A DNA stretch of 64,000 nucleotides from Nostoc sp. TCL240-02 (GTDB lineage Bacteria; Cyanobacteriota; Cyanobacteriia; Cyanobacteriales; Nostocaceae): assembly GCF_013343235.1 (NCBI RefSeq), contig NZ_CP040094.1, forward strand, positions 256,501-320,500, in the 5' to 3' direction. Of this stretch, positions 1 to 8,786 are shown piece by piece. A program made the position numbers and the translations under genes. Each line of letters opens with the position of its first letter. The first letter of the stretch is position 1. Below the pieces are notes generated by a model. That model was not told the DNA's origin. It did no database searches and worked only from the letters and a program-made list of their open reading frames with translations.

Positions 1-2212
1 CTTCATCAAATTTGCGGCTTTTGAGTAGCGATGACCAGCCTAAAATGGGGTTGAGGGGCGATCGCAATTCGTGGGAGAGAATGGCGAGAAACTCATCTTT
101 GTTTCGGTTTGCCTGTTTGAGTTCCTCTGCTTGCTGTCTAAGTGTCTTTTCTAATTGCTTCCTTGGGGTTAAGTCCAGAATAAAACAGATCCAAGATGGC
201 GGATCTTTCTCTACCAAAGCACCACCAATTAGGATGGGAATGCGCGAACCATCTTTGCGGATATATTCTTTTTCAAAAGGATTACATACTCCAACCGTTA
301 AAAGTTGCTCTATCCCCTGCTCATCAAGAGCGTGATATTCCGGTGGAGTCATCTGTTTTCTGCGTACTTTACCTGCTAATAGTTCCTCTCGCGTATAACC
401 CACCATTTCTAAAAAGGCCTCGTTCGCCTCAGTAATATGGTCTGGTGTAGCGAACATAATACCAATAATATTGGAATCAACTAAGCGCCTTAATTGAGTT
501 TCACGCTGGCGTAAATTATTTTCTATCTGTTTGCGCCCAGTAATATCCTGAGCAGTACCCATCATCCGAACTGGCTGCTCGTTGGCTTCGTAAAAGACAC
601 GACCTTTAGCAGCAATCCAATGAATGCTACCATCAGACCAAAGACTGCGGTATTCAATGTCATACTCAACCTTTTCCTGAAAACAACGAGCGATCGCTTC
701 ATTAATAGGTTGACGGTCTTCTGGATGTATGCAGTTGATAAAAAGCTCATAGTCCATTTCGACTTCTGGGGCGAGTCCAAATAGCTCCTTACATTTCTCT
801 GTCCAAACTAACTCGTTGGTGGTGATATTCCAAAACCACATACCCAGTTCCGCAGCAGTAGTGGCTAACCGAATCCGTTCTTCACTTTCGCGCAGGTTTG
901 TTTCAATTTGCTGGCGTTCGCGCAGCGCAGCTTGCTGTTCGGTAATATCAGTACTAGCACCAACCACCCTAACTACCTGACCATTTGTATCCCGGACAGC
1001 AAACCCCTGGTCTTGCACACATAAATAGCGGCCATCTTTGTGACGGAATCGATACTCGATGCTATAACGATTGCCATTGGCCATACTAGTCATAAACTGG
1101 TCATTAACTCTTTGTTGGTCATCAGGGTGAATGAGTTTTTGCCACCACTCGAAGGTAGGTTCAGCTTCTTGTTGTGTGTAGCCAAAAACCTGGGTTAAAC
1201 CCTGAGTTCTTTCCACAGTACTTCTGTGAATTTCCCAGTCATAGATTAGGCAATTAACCGCCGCAGCTGCTAGCTCAAATCTTTCATTACTTTGCCGCAG
1301 CGAATTTTCTATGTGTCGTCGCTCTGTAATATCAAAAGCAATACCTAAAAGATATTTCGGTAATCCCTCAACAGTTTTGCTATATACAGTGTCATAGCTA
1401 CAAAACCAGCGCCACTCTCCATTCGCGTGTCGAATGCGGTACTCAAAACTAAGGACTTCGCCCTGACGCGCAGAATTAAATCTTTCAAAATAAGTAGGGA
1501 GTTGAGCTAAATCTTCAGGGTGTAGAAGTTGGATAAATAAATCCTTTCCCATTGCCTGGATCTCTGCTGATGTGTAGCCCCAACCTTGAGCAATTTCGTA
1601 ATTAACATAAGCATTTCGCTGCTCAATGAGATCATATATGTAGAGTATCCCCGGAAGAGTACCAGCAATTTGTTGCAACAAACGTTGACTATCCCACAGT
1701 ATCTGAGATTCATTTGCATTAACTTGTTGAATATTTTCAGCAGAGCTAGAGTTTTCCTCTAGCTGCGCGCGCTTAAATTCTGTAATATCCGAAAAAGTTG
1801 TGACGATCGCAAAGGGAGTGTTTACTCCTGCTTGGAACAGAGGTTGTGAAGACAACAATAGCCACACTAGCTCACCATTTGGCTTATAAAACCCACAGAC
1901 CAAATCCAAGCAAGGTTTACCTGTTTTTTGAGCAGCGATCGCTGGGTGAGTTTCGCTAGTTAAAGGAGAGCCATCTTCATGAAGAAATTGCCACTTGGAA
2001 TCGAGTAAATTTTGCCCTACAAGCTGTTGGGCAGTTAGTCCTAAAATGCGATTGCAAGCTGCGCTGCAAGCCTGAATAGTACCATCCGCCAACTGAAGCA
2101 CCATTCCCTCTTCTCCACTGGCTAAGAGCGAATAATTTGCTTTTTTACTAACTTGCCGATGCAGCAGCTTTTCATTAGCCAGCTGGTTTTGGGACTTTTC
2201 CGCGTCTGGCAT
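1..2212 (-). CDS. Multi-PAS sensor histidine kinase (C-terminus beyond window)
   Basis: The frame is open from an ATG at 2212 down to base 1, about 737 residues, so the gene leaves the window on the left. An in-frame stop just upstream makes this ATG the first possible start. At least five PAS/PAC-like units follow one another (about residues 10-145, 145-300, 300-425, 425-555 and 560-680), each ending in a DIT-type PAC signature such as SDITEF, FDITERR, TDITEQQ, QDITGRK or LDLTPRK. The last visible part is a HisKA dimerisation helix with the H-box SHELRSPLNPILGW; the phospho-acceptor His is about residue 714. The ATPase domain, and any receiver, must lie outside. No transmembrane segment or signal peptide is visible, so a cytoplasmic sensor is inferred. 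The ligand is unknown. Confidence 0.9.
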   Translation of the reverse strand, partial: MPDAEKSQNQLANEKLLHRQVSKKANYSLLASGEEGMVLQLADGTIQACSAACNRILGLTAQQLVGQNLLDSKWQFLHEDGSPLTSETHPAIAAQKTGKPCLDLVCGFYKPNGELVWLLLSSQPLFQAGVNTPFAIVTTFSDITEFKRAQLEENSSSAENIQQVNANESQILWDSQRLLQQIAGTLPGILYIYDLIEQRNAYVNYEIAQGWGYTSAEIQAMGKDLFIQLLHPEDLAQLPTYFERFNSARQGEVLSFEYRIRHANGEWRWFCSYDTVYSKTVEGLPKYLLGIAFDITERRHIENSLRQSNERFELAAAAVNCLIYDWEIHRSTVERTQGLTQVFGYTQQEAEPTFEWWQKLIHPDDQQRVNDQFMTSMANGNRYSIEYRFRHKDGRYLCVQDQGFAVRDTNGQVVRVVGASTDITEQQAALRERQQIETNLRESEERIRLATTAAELGMWFWNITTNELVWTEKCKELFGLAPEVEMDYELFINCIHPEDRQPINEAIARCFQEKVEYDIEYRSLWSDGSIHWIAAKGRVFYEANEQPVRMMGTAQDITGRKQIENNLRQRETQLRRLVDSNIIGIMFATPDHITEANEAFLEMVGYTREELLAGKVRRKQMTPPEYHALDEQGIEQLLTVGVCNPFEKEYIRKDGSRIPILIGGALVEKDPPSWICFILDLTPRKQLEKTLRQQAEELKQANRNKDEFLAILSHELRSPLNPILGWSSLLKSRKFDE

Positions 2213-2544
2213 TCTGTAAAGTTAAATAAATTTAAAGTTAATTTAAGATTCAACGGCTTGTACTTACATAAATTTTAGCTTTATTTCTTCCATTTTTAGG
2301 CAAAATATTACTATCTAGTCGGCTTTTGCAGTTGCCGATACGTCTAAATTTAGAAAGCTATCCAGGGAAGGGTATTAAGATTATGCCGAATTAATCTCAA
2401 GTATAAATAAAGTGATGATTATTACACTATTAACATTATGTACTAGTTTTTTAGTTAAAAATTTAAATTTCTTGTGATATATTTCTGTAATCTACAATAC
2501 CCGTGATGTAGATAATATTGTCGAAGATTTTAAAATTTAGTATT
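2213..2544. other. AT-rich intergenic stretch
   Basis: Upstream region of the leftward kinase and of the small rightward ORF at 2545. No coding region, RNA gene or convincing promoter was recognised. Confidence 0.5.
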
Positions 2545-2658
2545 ATGTCTAGTCAAGAGCCAAATTCTAATCAAGCATTTCAGCAAACACAGGCTACCGG
2601 AACAAAGAAGAAACTACAACCTCCCCCAGACATCAAAAAACCAAAGAAAACTGAATAA
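2545..2658 (+). CDS. Small basic/proline-rich hypothetical protein, 37 aa
   Basis: ATG at 2545 opens a 37-codon frame ending TAA at 2658. The N-terminal half is Q/N/S-rich; the C-terminal half is KKKLQPPPDIKKPKKTE, a lysine/proline tail that looks disordered. No domain or signal peptide is visible and there is no clear Shine-Dalgarno sequence. A perfect 16-bp hairpin starts 16 bases after the stop, which suggests a self-contained small transcription unit. Whether it is translated is not shown by the sequence; it could be a short RNA. I do not recognise the family. Confidence 0.45.
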   Translation: MSSQEPNSNQAFQQTQATGTKKKLQPPPDIKKPKKTE

Positions 2659-2673
2659 AAGCTTTATAGTCAG

Positions 2674-2707
2674 TTTTAGAGACTTAATTTCAATTAAGTC
2701 TCTAAAA
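2674..2707. terminator. Perfect 16-bp hairpin, probable terminator
   Basis: TTTTAGAGACTTAATT (2674-2689), a 2-nt turn, then its exact complement (2692-2707). A/T-rich ends give an A-tract/U-tract on either strand. It lies between the 37-aa ORF and the convergent coiled-coil gene, so it may terminate both. Confidence 0.6.
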
Positions 2708-2826
2708 TCAATTGTCATAAAAATAAATCAGCTTATACCAATTCTATGGGAAGCGGCACAAAATCAACCTTGATAAAACAAGGAGCTTAAGCCCCTTGCT
2801 CTGTGCAAACTCAAAAATAATCGGTA

Positions 2827-3906
2827 TTATTTATTTTTCGCTTGAGTCTTTGCCTGCTCTAAAGCTATTTCTTTAATAGCCTGATATGAATTAACATTTG
2901 AAGTCCCTTCAATAGCTTTAACTGCCAAATCCTGAACTTGCTTGAGAGCAGATTCAAGTTGTTTAGAAAGATTTTGAATCCGTGTCTCTTGATTAGTAAT
3001 AGTTTGTTCTAGAGATTGCAGCCTTTGTTCATAAAAACGCTTTTGCCCTTCCACTTCCTTAGAATATAAATCTGATTTTACTTTCGCCTGGTAGTGGGCA
3101 ATACCTTTGCCTTCTTCTATAGCTTTTTTGATAGCTGCTTCTTTATCTTTCGGAAAAGCCTCTACCTTAGCTTTTAATTCTTCAAATTGTTTCTCTCTCT
3201 CAAAAATTGCTTTCTCTCGTTCAGCCCATTGTTTCTCTGTCTCCTGTAGTAATTCTTCTAGTTGTTTATATAATGCTTTCTGCTCTTGTTCGTATTCGTC
3301 ACTTTGCAGTTGTCGTTGGAGTTCTAAATTATATTTATACTCTGAAGCATCGCGTTGTCGAGTTTTCTTCAAGTTTTCATTCCGTTCTTTTATAGCCCGT
3401 TGCTGTTCTTCTTGTTCTTTTCCCCAAATATTTCTTTGTTCTAGTATTTCTTGGAATAAAACTTCGGAACGCTGGTTATATTCTTCCTGATAAGCTTTCG
3501 TATTATCTTCATAAGATTGGATGAGAGTATCCAAGACATCATCAGAAATTTCTAAATTGTGCAGTTGTGTTAATTGTTGGATTTCTTCTTCTAAATTTCG
3601 CCTGATTTCTTCCAAATTAGAGGCTTTTGTGGTTAGCTGTTCCGATAATTCATTAGCAGCACTGCCAAAACCTAATTGAATCTTTGCCAAGCTTTCAATT
3701 GTATTGTTCATCTTCTGTTGGATACTAGAAAGCTGATTCATATCTGTTTTTTGTTCTAATTTAGCCTGTTCTTTAGTTCCAGATTGGTTTTCTTTGGCAG
3801 CTTTTTCAAGTTCCAATTTCAGTGCTGCTTTTTCTTTAGCTAACTCCTCATACGCTTGAAGAATTTCTATTTTAGTATTCTTATCAGTCGGCTTTTTCAC
3901 CACCAC
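2827..3906 (-). CDS. Long coiled-coil protein A (359 aa)
   Basis: Almost entirely charged alpha-helix: K/E/Q-rich heptads from about residue 15 to 330, with no signal peptide, membrane segment or enzyme motif. The start is GTG at 3906, with GGAGG six bases upstream; three GTG codons occur in a row. It is the second gene of a leftward pair, 53 bp after a paralogue (start 4943). Both share a blocky pattern: LAKIQLGFGS/LADLQLEFGS near residue 80-95, a GKE/WQKEQ stretch mid-protein, and a C-terminal ALKQ-QDLA motif. The conserved LxxLxLxFGS and ALKQxQDLA blocks could be contact points in a filament or scaffold; that is inference. The family was not recognised. Confidence 0.8.
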   Translation of the reverse strand: MVVKKPTDKNTKIEILQAYEELAKEKAALKLELEKAAKENQSGTKEQAKLEQKTDMNQLSSIQQKMNNTIESLAKIQLGFGSAANELSEQLTTKASNLEEIRRNLEEEIQQLTQLHNLEISDDVLDTLIQSYEDNTKAYQEEYNQRSEVLFQEILEQRNIWGKEQEEQQRAIKERNENLKKTRQRDASEYKYNLELQRQLQSDEYEQEQKALYKQLEELLQETEKQWAEREKAIFEREKQFEELKAKVEAFPKDKEAAIKKAIEEGKGIAHYQAKVKSDLYSKEVEGQKRFYEQRLQSLEQTITNQETRIQNLSKQLESALKQVQDLAVKAIEGTSNVNSYQAIKEIALEQAKTQAKNK

Positions 3907-3959
3907 AACAAACCTCCTCTTCAGGAATTAAAAATGTTTAAGATGCTAGGGACTCGTAA

Positions 3960-4943
3960 CTATTTAGGGTTAGAACTACCAAAAGCCCTCATAGCTAAGT
4001 CTTGTGCTTGTTTTAATGCAGTTTGCAATTGAGCAGAGATACCTTCTATTTGCTCAGACTGTTTCTTAATTGTTTCTTCCAGAGATTGAATTTTTTGCTC
4101 ATAACTCTGTTTGTTAGATTCCCATTCTCTCTCAAATAAATCAGCCTCAATTTTAGCTTTTTGGCTTGTTTCTTTAATTGCTTCTTCTCTAGCTTTCTTA
4201 ACGGCCTCTTCAAGTTCGTTAGGAAATGTAGTTACTTTTTGTGTATAGTCTGCAAACAGTGGTTGGTGTTCAGCGAATATCTTTTCTCGTTGCGCCCAAT
4301 CTTTATCTTTCTTTTGAGAATTCTCTTGTATTTCTCTTTGTTGTTGGCGCTTTATCGCTTCGTAGCTATCTGTATTGAGTTTACGAGTAGTTTCTAACTT
4401 ATACTGAGATTCTTCTTGTTCCTGCTGGCGCTCTTTGGCTAATAAATCGTTATACTCTTGGAGTTTTTCTTCATACTCGGCTTGCTCTTTTTGCCATTCT
4501 TTCCGCCTAATTGTAATTTCTTTTTCTAGTGCTTCCCTTTTGCTGATAGTATCTTGCTCTAGGGTTTTTAATTTTTCTTGGTGCTCTTGACTTAAAATGT
4601 CTAGAGTATCCGCTACAACTCTGATTTGTTGAAGCTCTTGTAGGCGTTGAGTTTCAATTTCTATAGCTCGGTTCAATTCATCTAACTTAGAATTTTCCTG
4701 AGCCAGTTTTTCAGATAACGCATTGAGAATACTGCCAAACTCCAATTGTAAATCAGCTAAACCTTTGACAATACTATCAACCGTATATGCAGAAGCTGCT
4801 TGCAGAATTTCTTGACTTTTTGCCTTGTCTGCTTCCTCTTGTTTGGTTGCTATTTTAGATTCCAGCTTTTTTCTTTGGATAATAATTTGTTGAAATGCTT
4901 GCATTAGTTGTTGTTTGCTGTCCTTGACTCCAACTGTAGTCAT
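3960..4943 (-). CDS. Long coiled-coil protein B (327 aa), paralogue of A
   Basis: Start chosen at ATG 4943 (MTTVGVKDSKQQ), because AAGGGAG lies at proper distance upstream. A longer reading from 4991 would add 16 residues and lacks such a site. The protein is nearly all predicted coiled coil, rich in E, K, Q and R, with LADLQLEFGS near residue 80 and TALKQAQDLAMRAF at the C-terminus, matching protein A downstream. No membrane anchor or catalytic motif is visible. The 53-bp gap to A suggests one operon and perhaps a hetero-oligomeric filament. Function unknown. Confidence 0.8.
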   Translation of the reverse strand: MTTVGVKDSKQQLMQAFQQIIIQRKKLESKIATKQEEADKAKSQEILQAASAYTVDSIVKGLADLQLEFGSILNALSEKLAQENSKLDELNRAIEIETQRLQELQQIRVVADTLDILSQEHQEKLKTLEQDTISKREALEKEITIRRKEWQKEQAEYEEKLQEYNDLLAKERQQEQEESQYKLETTRKLNTDSYEAIKRQQQREIQENSQKKDKDWAQREKIFAEHQPLFADYTQKVTTFPNELEEAVKKAREEAIKETSQKAKIEADLFEREWESNKQSYEQKIQSLEETIKKQSEQIEGISAQLQTALKQAQDLAMRAFGSSNPK

Positions 4944-5409
4944 CTTCCAACTCCCTTCAATAGGCAAATGATTTATTGGGTAGCAAGCCATACCAATGAC
5001 TACCCTATGCAGACATCAGAGTAGCCTTTAAATCAACATTTTTAACGCAGTGGAAATACTGAAATGATCGATATAGGACACTTAGATGGTACGAATTTTC
5101 CACAGTTATGTCCTTCTATTTTTCAGGTATAGTTTTCCCTTTGAGCCTAGCTAGTATTTTTGTACTAAGATAAATATACTTAACCTCATCTCTTCTTGTC
5201 AAGATAATGCTTTATATAATTGCGCCACCCAACAAAGTATTAAAAGCTGGCAATCATGGTGATTTAGGAGGGTGATGTGATTTGTGTCACTTTTTGTAAA
5301 GAAAATCTAAAAGAATTCACTCTAGCAGAAGCGCCGTTGCACTAAGGCGAGATAATAAGTTTAATCATGCTAATTGATACAAGCACAGTCCCAGACTTTT
5401 GTGATATCA
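4944..5409. other. Divergent intergenic region upstream of sphR and the coiled-coil operon
   Basis: This stretch must hold promoters for both the leftward coiled-coil pair and the rightward sphR. No gene was seen. A CTTAACCT octamer at 5179-5186 resembles one unit of the cyanobacterial Pho box; see the separate entry. Confidence 0.5.
5179..5208 (+). promoter_or_regulatory. Possible degenerate Pho box upstream of sphR
   Basis: CTTAACCT (5179-5186) fits the cyanobacterial SphR half-site PyTTAAPyPy(T/A). Three bases later CTCTTCTT, and three later AAGATAAT, keep the 11-bp period but match poorly. Only one good unit is present, so the call is tentative. Confidence 0.2.
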
Positions 5410-6162
5410 ATGTATACCACTGAATCGACCAAATACTCTGCCAGAACGGAAATTGGACAAACCAGCCGTATTCTAGTAGTAGAAGACGAAGAATTAATCC
5501 AGGAAATGCTAGCTGTAGCCTTGGAAGAAGAAGGTTATGGGGTGATAACTGCCCCTGATGGGCGGTCTGCTATAGAGTATCTCAAAAGTTTTGAAACCAA
5601 TTCAGGAGAACTTCCTTTTGATTTGATCATTCTTGATTTGATGCTGCCGCAAATCAATGGGCTAGATATATGCCGTTTGCTGCGTCATCAAGGCAATCCA
5701 GTACCGATTTTAATGCTCAGTGCTAAGGGTAGTGAAACTGACCGCGTTCTGGGGTTGGAGGTGGGAGCAGATGACTACCTGACCAAACCCTTTAGTATGC
5801 GTGAGTTAGTAGCTCGTTGTCGCGCTTTACTCCGCCGCCAACGCCTCAGTAATTTACCACAAGTACCAATATTAAAATTTAAAGATGTTACCTTGAATCC
5901 TCAAGAATGTCGGGTGCTGGTTCGTGGTCAAGAAGTGAGCCTTTCACCTAAAGAGTTCCGCTTGCTGGAATTGTTTATGAGTTACGCTCGGAGGGTATGG
6001 TCGCGGGAACAATTACTAGATCAGGTTTGGGGGCCAGATTTCGTTGGTGATAGTAAAACCGTAGACGTTCATATTCGCTGGTTGCGCGAAAAATTAGAGC
6101 AAGACCCCAGTCATCCCGAATATATTGTGACTGTACGAGGTTTTGGCTATAGGTTTGGATAA
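5410..6162 (+). CDS. sphR: Phosphate-starvation response regulator SphR (OmpR/PhoB type)
   Basis: N-terminal receiver with acidic pocket VVEDEE (about residues 23-28), phospho-acceptor Asp in LIILDLMLP (about D76) and the conserved Lys in TKPFS (about K126). The C-terminal OmpR winged helix (about residues 150-250) includes LSPKEFRLLELF and VDVHIRWLREKLE. I take ATG 5410, giving 250 aa; a TTG at 5374 would add 12 residues of no obvious value. The identity as SphR rather than another PhoB-like regulator rests on context: the next genes are an SphS-like kinase and phoU. It would activate the Pho regulon on phosphate limitation. Confidence 0.85.
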   Translation: MYTTESTKYSARTEIGQTSRILVVEDEELIQEMLAVALEEEGYGVITAPDGRSAIEYLKSFETNSGELPFDLIILDLMLPQINGLDICRLLRHQGNPVPILMLSAKGSETDRVLGLEVGADDYLTKPFSMRELVARCRALLRRQRLSNLPQVPILKFKDVTLNPQECRVLVRGQEVSLSPKEFRLLELFMSYARRVWSREQLLDQVWGPDFVGDSKTVDVHIRWLREKLEQDPSHPEYIVTVRGFGYRFG

Positions 6163-6173
6163 TTAGTTTAGAT

Positions 6174-6212
6174 AGTTGTTAGTTTTTAGTAGTCACCAAC
6201 AAACTAACAACT
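6174..6212. other. 12-bp hairpin in the sphR-sphS gap
   Basis: AGTTGTTAGTTT (6174-6185) is exactly complementary to AAACTAACAACT (6201-6212). The right arm ends three bases before the sphS ATG at 6216, so the stem would cover the sphS ribosome-binding region. It may act as an attenuator or an RNA stability or translation control element. Confidence 0.5.
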
Positions 6213-6215
6213 CAA

Positions 6216-7535
6216 ATGCTTTTATTGGGATTTTTTCTAGGTTTAGCAGTAGGCATTGGGTTTTGGATTTGGCAACAGGTTCAACTTAACCGCTACCTGG
6301 GGCGCTTATTCCGACCGTTAACCTCGCATTCTGACAAGATGGGACTGCTGCTGATTCCTGGGTTATGGCAGGAAATAGCGATGGTGAAACTGCAACGGCA
6401 AGATTTGCAGCAGTCATTGCAAACTTACCAAGACTTGCTAGATTTTGCACCAGTGGGATATTTGCAGGTAGATGAGGAAAATCAGCTGCTGTGGTGTAAT
6501 CGGCAGGCGCAGGAAATTTTGTATCTGCAAAGGTGGCAACCAGAAGAAGTACGCTTACTACTAGAGTTAGTACGGTCTTACGAACTTGACCATTTAATTG
6601 AGCAAACTCGTGATTGGCAAAAACCACAAACGGGAGAATGGATATTTCATCCATCTTGTGATGATGCGGCAGAGATGCAAACAATAAAATCTCTGGCTTT
6701 GCGGGCATCTAGTTTGCCTTTACCCAATGGACAAGTAGGAGTATTTTTAGAAAATCGTCAACCCCTATTAGACATAAATCAAGTACGCGATCGCTCTTTT
6801 TCTGATTTAGCCCACGAACTCAGAACGCCCTTGACTTCGATTCGCTTGGTGGTGGAAACTTTACAAATCCGCTTGGAACCGCCTCTAAATCGCTGGGTTA
6901 ACCGTTTGATGCAGGAAGTCGATCGGCTGATTAACTTAGTGCAAAGCTGGTTAGACCTGACCCAAATGGAAGCAAACCCAACCATGCAATTGCAAGCCAA
7001 AGCTGTAGAATTGCGATCGCTAGTTACATCTGTGTGGGAAACACTAGAACCGTTAGCACAGCGCCAACATCTATCTCTTTCTTATTCTGGCCCAGAAAAT
7101 CTTTGGATTAAAGCAGATCAAGCTCGGATTTTCCAAGTTTTTCTTAACTTGCTAGACAACAGTATTAAATATAGTCCTCCTTCTACAAGCATTCGTGTTG
7201 AAGCGAAAATTTTATCAATAAAAGATAATGATCAGGCTTCTCCAATTCTAGAAATAAATCTTATTGATTCTGGAGTCGGGTTTTCTGAGGCAGATTTACC
7301 ACACGTTTTTGAGCGATTTTATCGAGGAGATAAGGCGCGAACCCATTCCCCACAAGATAGTAACTCCATCGGGGCGATCGTTGGCAATGGATTAGGATTA
7401 GCGATCGTTGAGCAAATTCTGATCGCCCACGGTGGCTCAATCAAAGCTATGAACCATCCAGAAACCGGTGGTGCGTGGATGCAACTTCAATTTCCTGAAG
7501 TTATGGCAAACTCCTTAAGCCAAGACTATAGTTAG
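6216..7535 (+). CDS. sphS: Phosphate sensor histidine kinase SphS
   Basis: 439 aa. The first about 20 residues are hydrophobic (LLLGFFLGLAVGIGFWIW), a membrane anchor as in the SphS/PhoR family. A PAS-like region spans about 70-185 (FAPVGYLQVDEENQLLWCN). The HisKA box is DLAHELRTPLTSIR with His about residue 200. The HATPase has an N-box (NLLDNSIKYSP), G1 (DSGVGF), an F-box (VFERFYRGD) and G2 (GNGLGLAIVEQ). It follows sphR by 53 bp and precedes phoU by 28 bp, the classical arrangement. No strong Shine-Dalgarno precedes the ATG; the region is occupied by the hairpin described above. Confidence 0.88.
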   Translation: MLLLGFFLGLAVGIGFWIWQQVQLNRYLGRLFRPLTSHSDKMGLLLIPGLWQEIAMVKLQRQDLQQSLQTYQDLLDFAPVGYLQVDEENQLLWCNRQAQEILYLQRWQPEEVRLLLELVRSYELDHLIEQTRDWQKPQTGEWIFHPSCDDAAEMQTIKSLALRASSLPLPNGQVGVFLENRQPLLDINQVRDRSFSDLAHELRTPLTSIRLVVETLQIRLEPPLNRWVNRLMQEVDRLINLVQSWLDLTQMEANPTMQLQAKAVELRSLVTSVWETLEPLAQRQHLSLSYSGPENLWIKADQARIFQVFLNLLDNSIKYSPPSTSIRVEAKILSIKDNDQASPILEINLIDSGVGFSEADLPHVFERFYRGDKARTHSPQDSNSIGAIVGNGLGLAIVEQILIAHGGSIKAMNHPETGGAWMQLQFPEVMANSLSQDYS

Positions 7536-7563
7536 TAATATCTTCACCTTTAAGACAACAAGT

Positions 7564-8232
7564 GTGAAAGCTGTCCATTATGGTTCCAATCCTCAAAGAC
7601 CCGAACTAGCACGCGCCATTAGGCGCTTAGAACGGGACGTATTACGCATGGGTGCTTTGGTAGAACAATCATTTCGCCTCAGCCACCAAGCGTTATTTGC
7701 TCGTAACTTAACAGCAGCAGAGGAACTTCCTCTATTAGATAAAAAGATTGATCGCTTTTATCGGCAAATCGAATCAGACTGTACGGCGATTATGACGCTG
7801 CAAGCGCCTACATCCCAGGATTTGCGCTGCTTGAGTGCCTTTATGCAACTGGTGCGAGACTTAGAGCGCATTGGTGATTATGCTGAAGATTTAGCTGAGA
7901 TTGCGATTAAAATTTTTCCTTATGCGCCTCATACGTGTTTATCTGAAATCGAAGCCATGTCCCTTCACGCGCAGGCGATGCTAGCAACTAGCTTGAAGGC
8001 TTTGGGAGATTTCGATGAAGGCGGTGGTCGCCGTTTAAAGCACCTAGATGACACTGTAGACGATGCTTACGATCGTGTTTATCAAACTTTAGCCCAACAA
8101 CGGGATGTATCTGGTGTAGTCGAGCCAATTGTGCTGCTAGCACTGGCAATTCGTTGTCTAGAACGGATGGCAGATCATGCAACTAATATTGGTCAGAGGG
8201 TAGCATATATTGTCACTGGTCAACGCTCTTAA
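7564..8232 (+). CDS. phoU: Phosphate signalling protein PhoU
   Basis: 222 aa from a GTG start 28 bp after sphS; no better ATG exists nearby. It is all-helical, with two PhoU repeats carrying the family's metal-binding pattern: one around LLDKKIDRFYRQIE with LVRDLERIGDYAEDLAE, the second with LDDTVDDAYDRVY and AIRCLERMADHATNIGQ. PhoU links phosphate uptake state to inhibition of the SphS-type kinase. Co-directionality and tight spacing indicate a sphR-sphS-phoU operon. No Pst transporter genes occur in the window. Confidence 0.92.
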   Translation: MKAVHYGSNPQRPELARAIRRLERDVLRMGALVEQSFRLSHQALFARNLTAAEELPLLDKKIDRFYRQIESDCTAIMTLQAPTSQDLRCLSAFMQLVRDLERIGDYAEDLAEIAIKIFPYAPHTCLSEIEAMSLHAQAMLATSLKALGDFDEGGGRRLKHLDDTVDDAYDRVYQTLAQQRDVSGVVEPIVLLALAIRCLERMADHATNIGQRVAYIVTGQRS

Positions 8233-8786
8233 TTGACGGTTCATGAGTCAACAGCCTAAATTCACTACCTCTAGCTCCCCAATAAATGGGGTAGATCTTG
8301 ATTTTAGTTCCCCTCTTTTTAAGACTATCCATTACCCGGATCTGTCTTAACATTTGCGATAGCGAGCGATTTGTTTTTCTAACCCTGATTAGTTAGTCAT
8401 TAATTCTCAATAAAAAGGCAGTATTAAGCTAAAAACTATCTAAGTTGAATAATCAAAATTAGCAAGAATATTAAGCGTTAATTTGTCACATATGCCTAAT
8501 TACTAAGTCTCTCAGATGTTTACAAAACAAGGGTTGAAAGATTGTAAATAAAGATGTGAGTAATATATAGCTTTTTAAGTGCAGGGCTGTTTTAGCCTAC
8601 AAAGATTTGGCATAGTAAGTACTGAAGAACGATAAAATGCCGGGCTTTTATAGTTAGCAAATTCTAAGCATTAAATAAGCATTAAATTTTAATTATTACC
8701 ACAAAATTAGCGATTACAATTATAATCCTGTATGAGCAGTTAGAAAAACTATTTACTGTTGAAGTATAAAAATAGTAGCTTTTAAT
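8233..8786. other. Convergent intergenic region after phoU
   Basis: AT-rich, no gene seen. A short hairpin CCCCAATAAATGGGG at 8277-8291 recurs near 38769, and may end phoU transcription. Nothing else was recognised. Confidence 0.5.
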
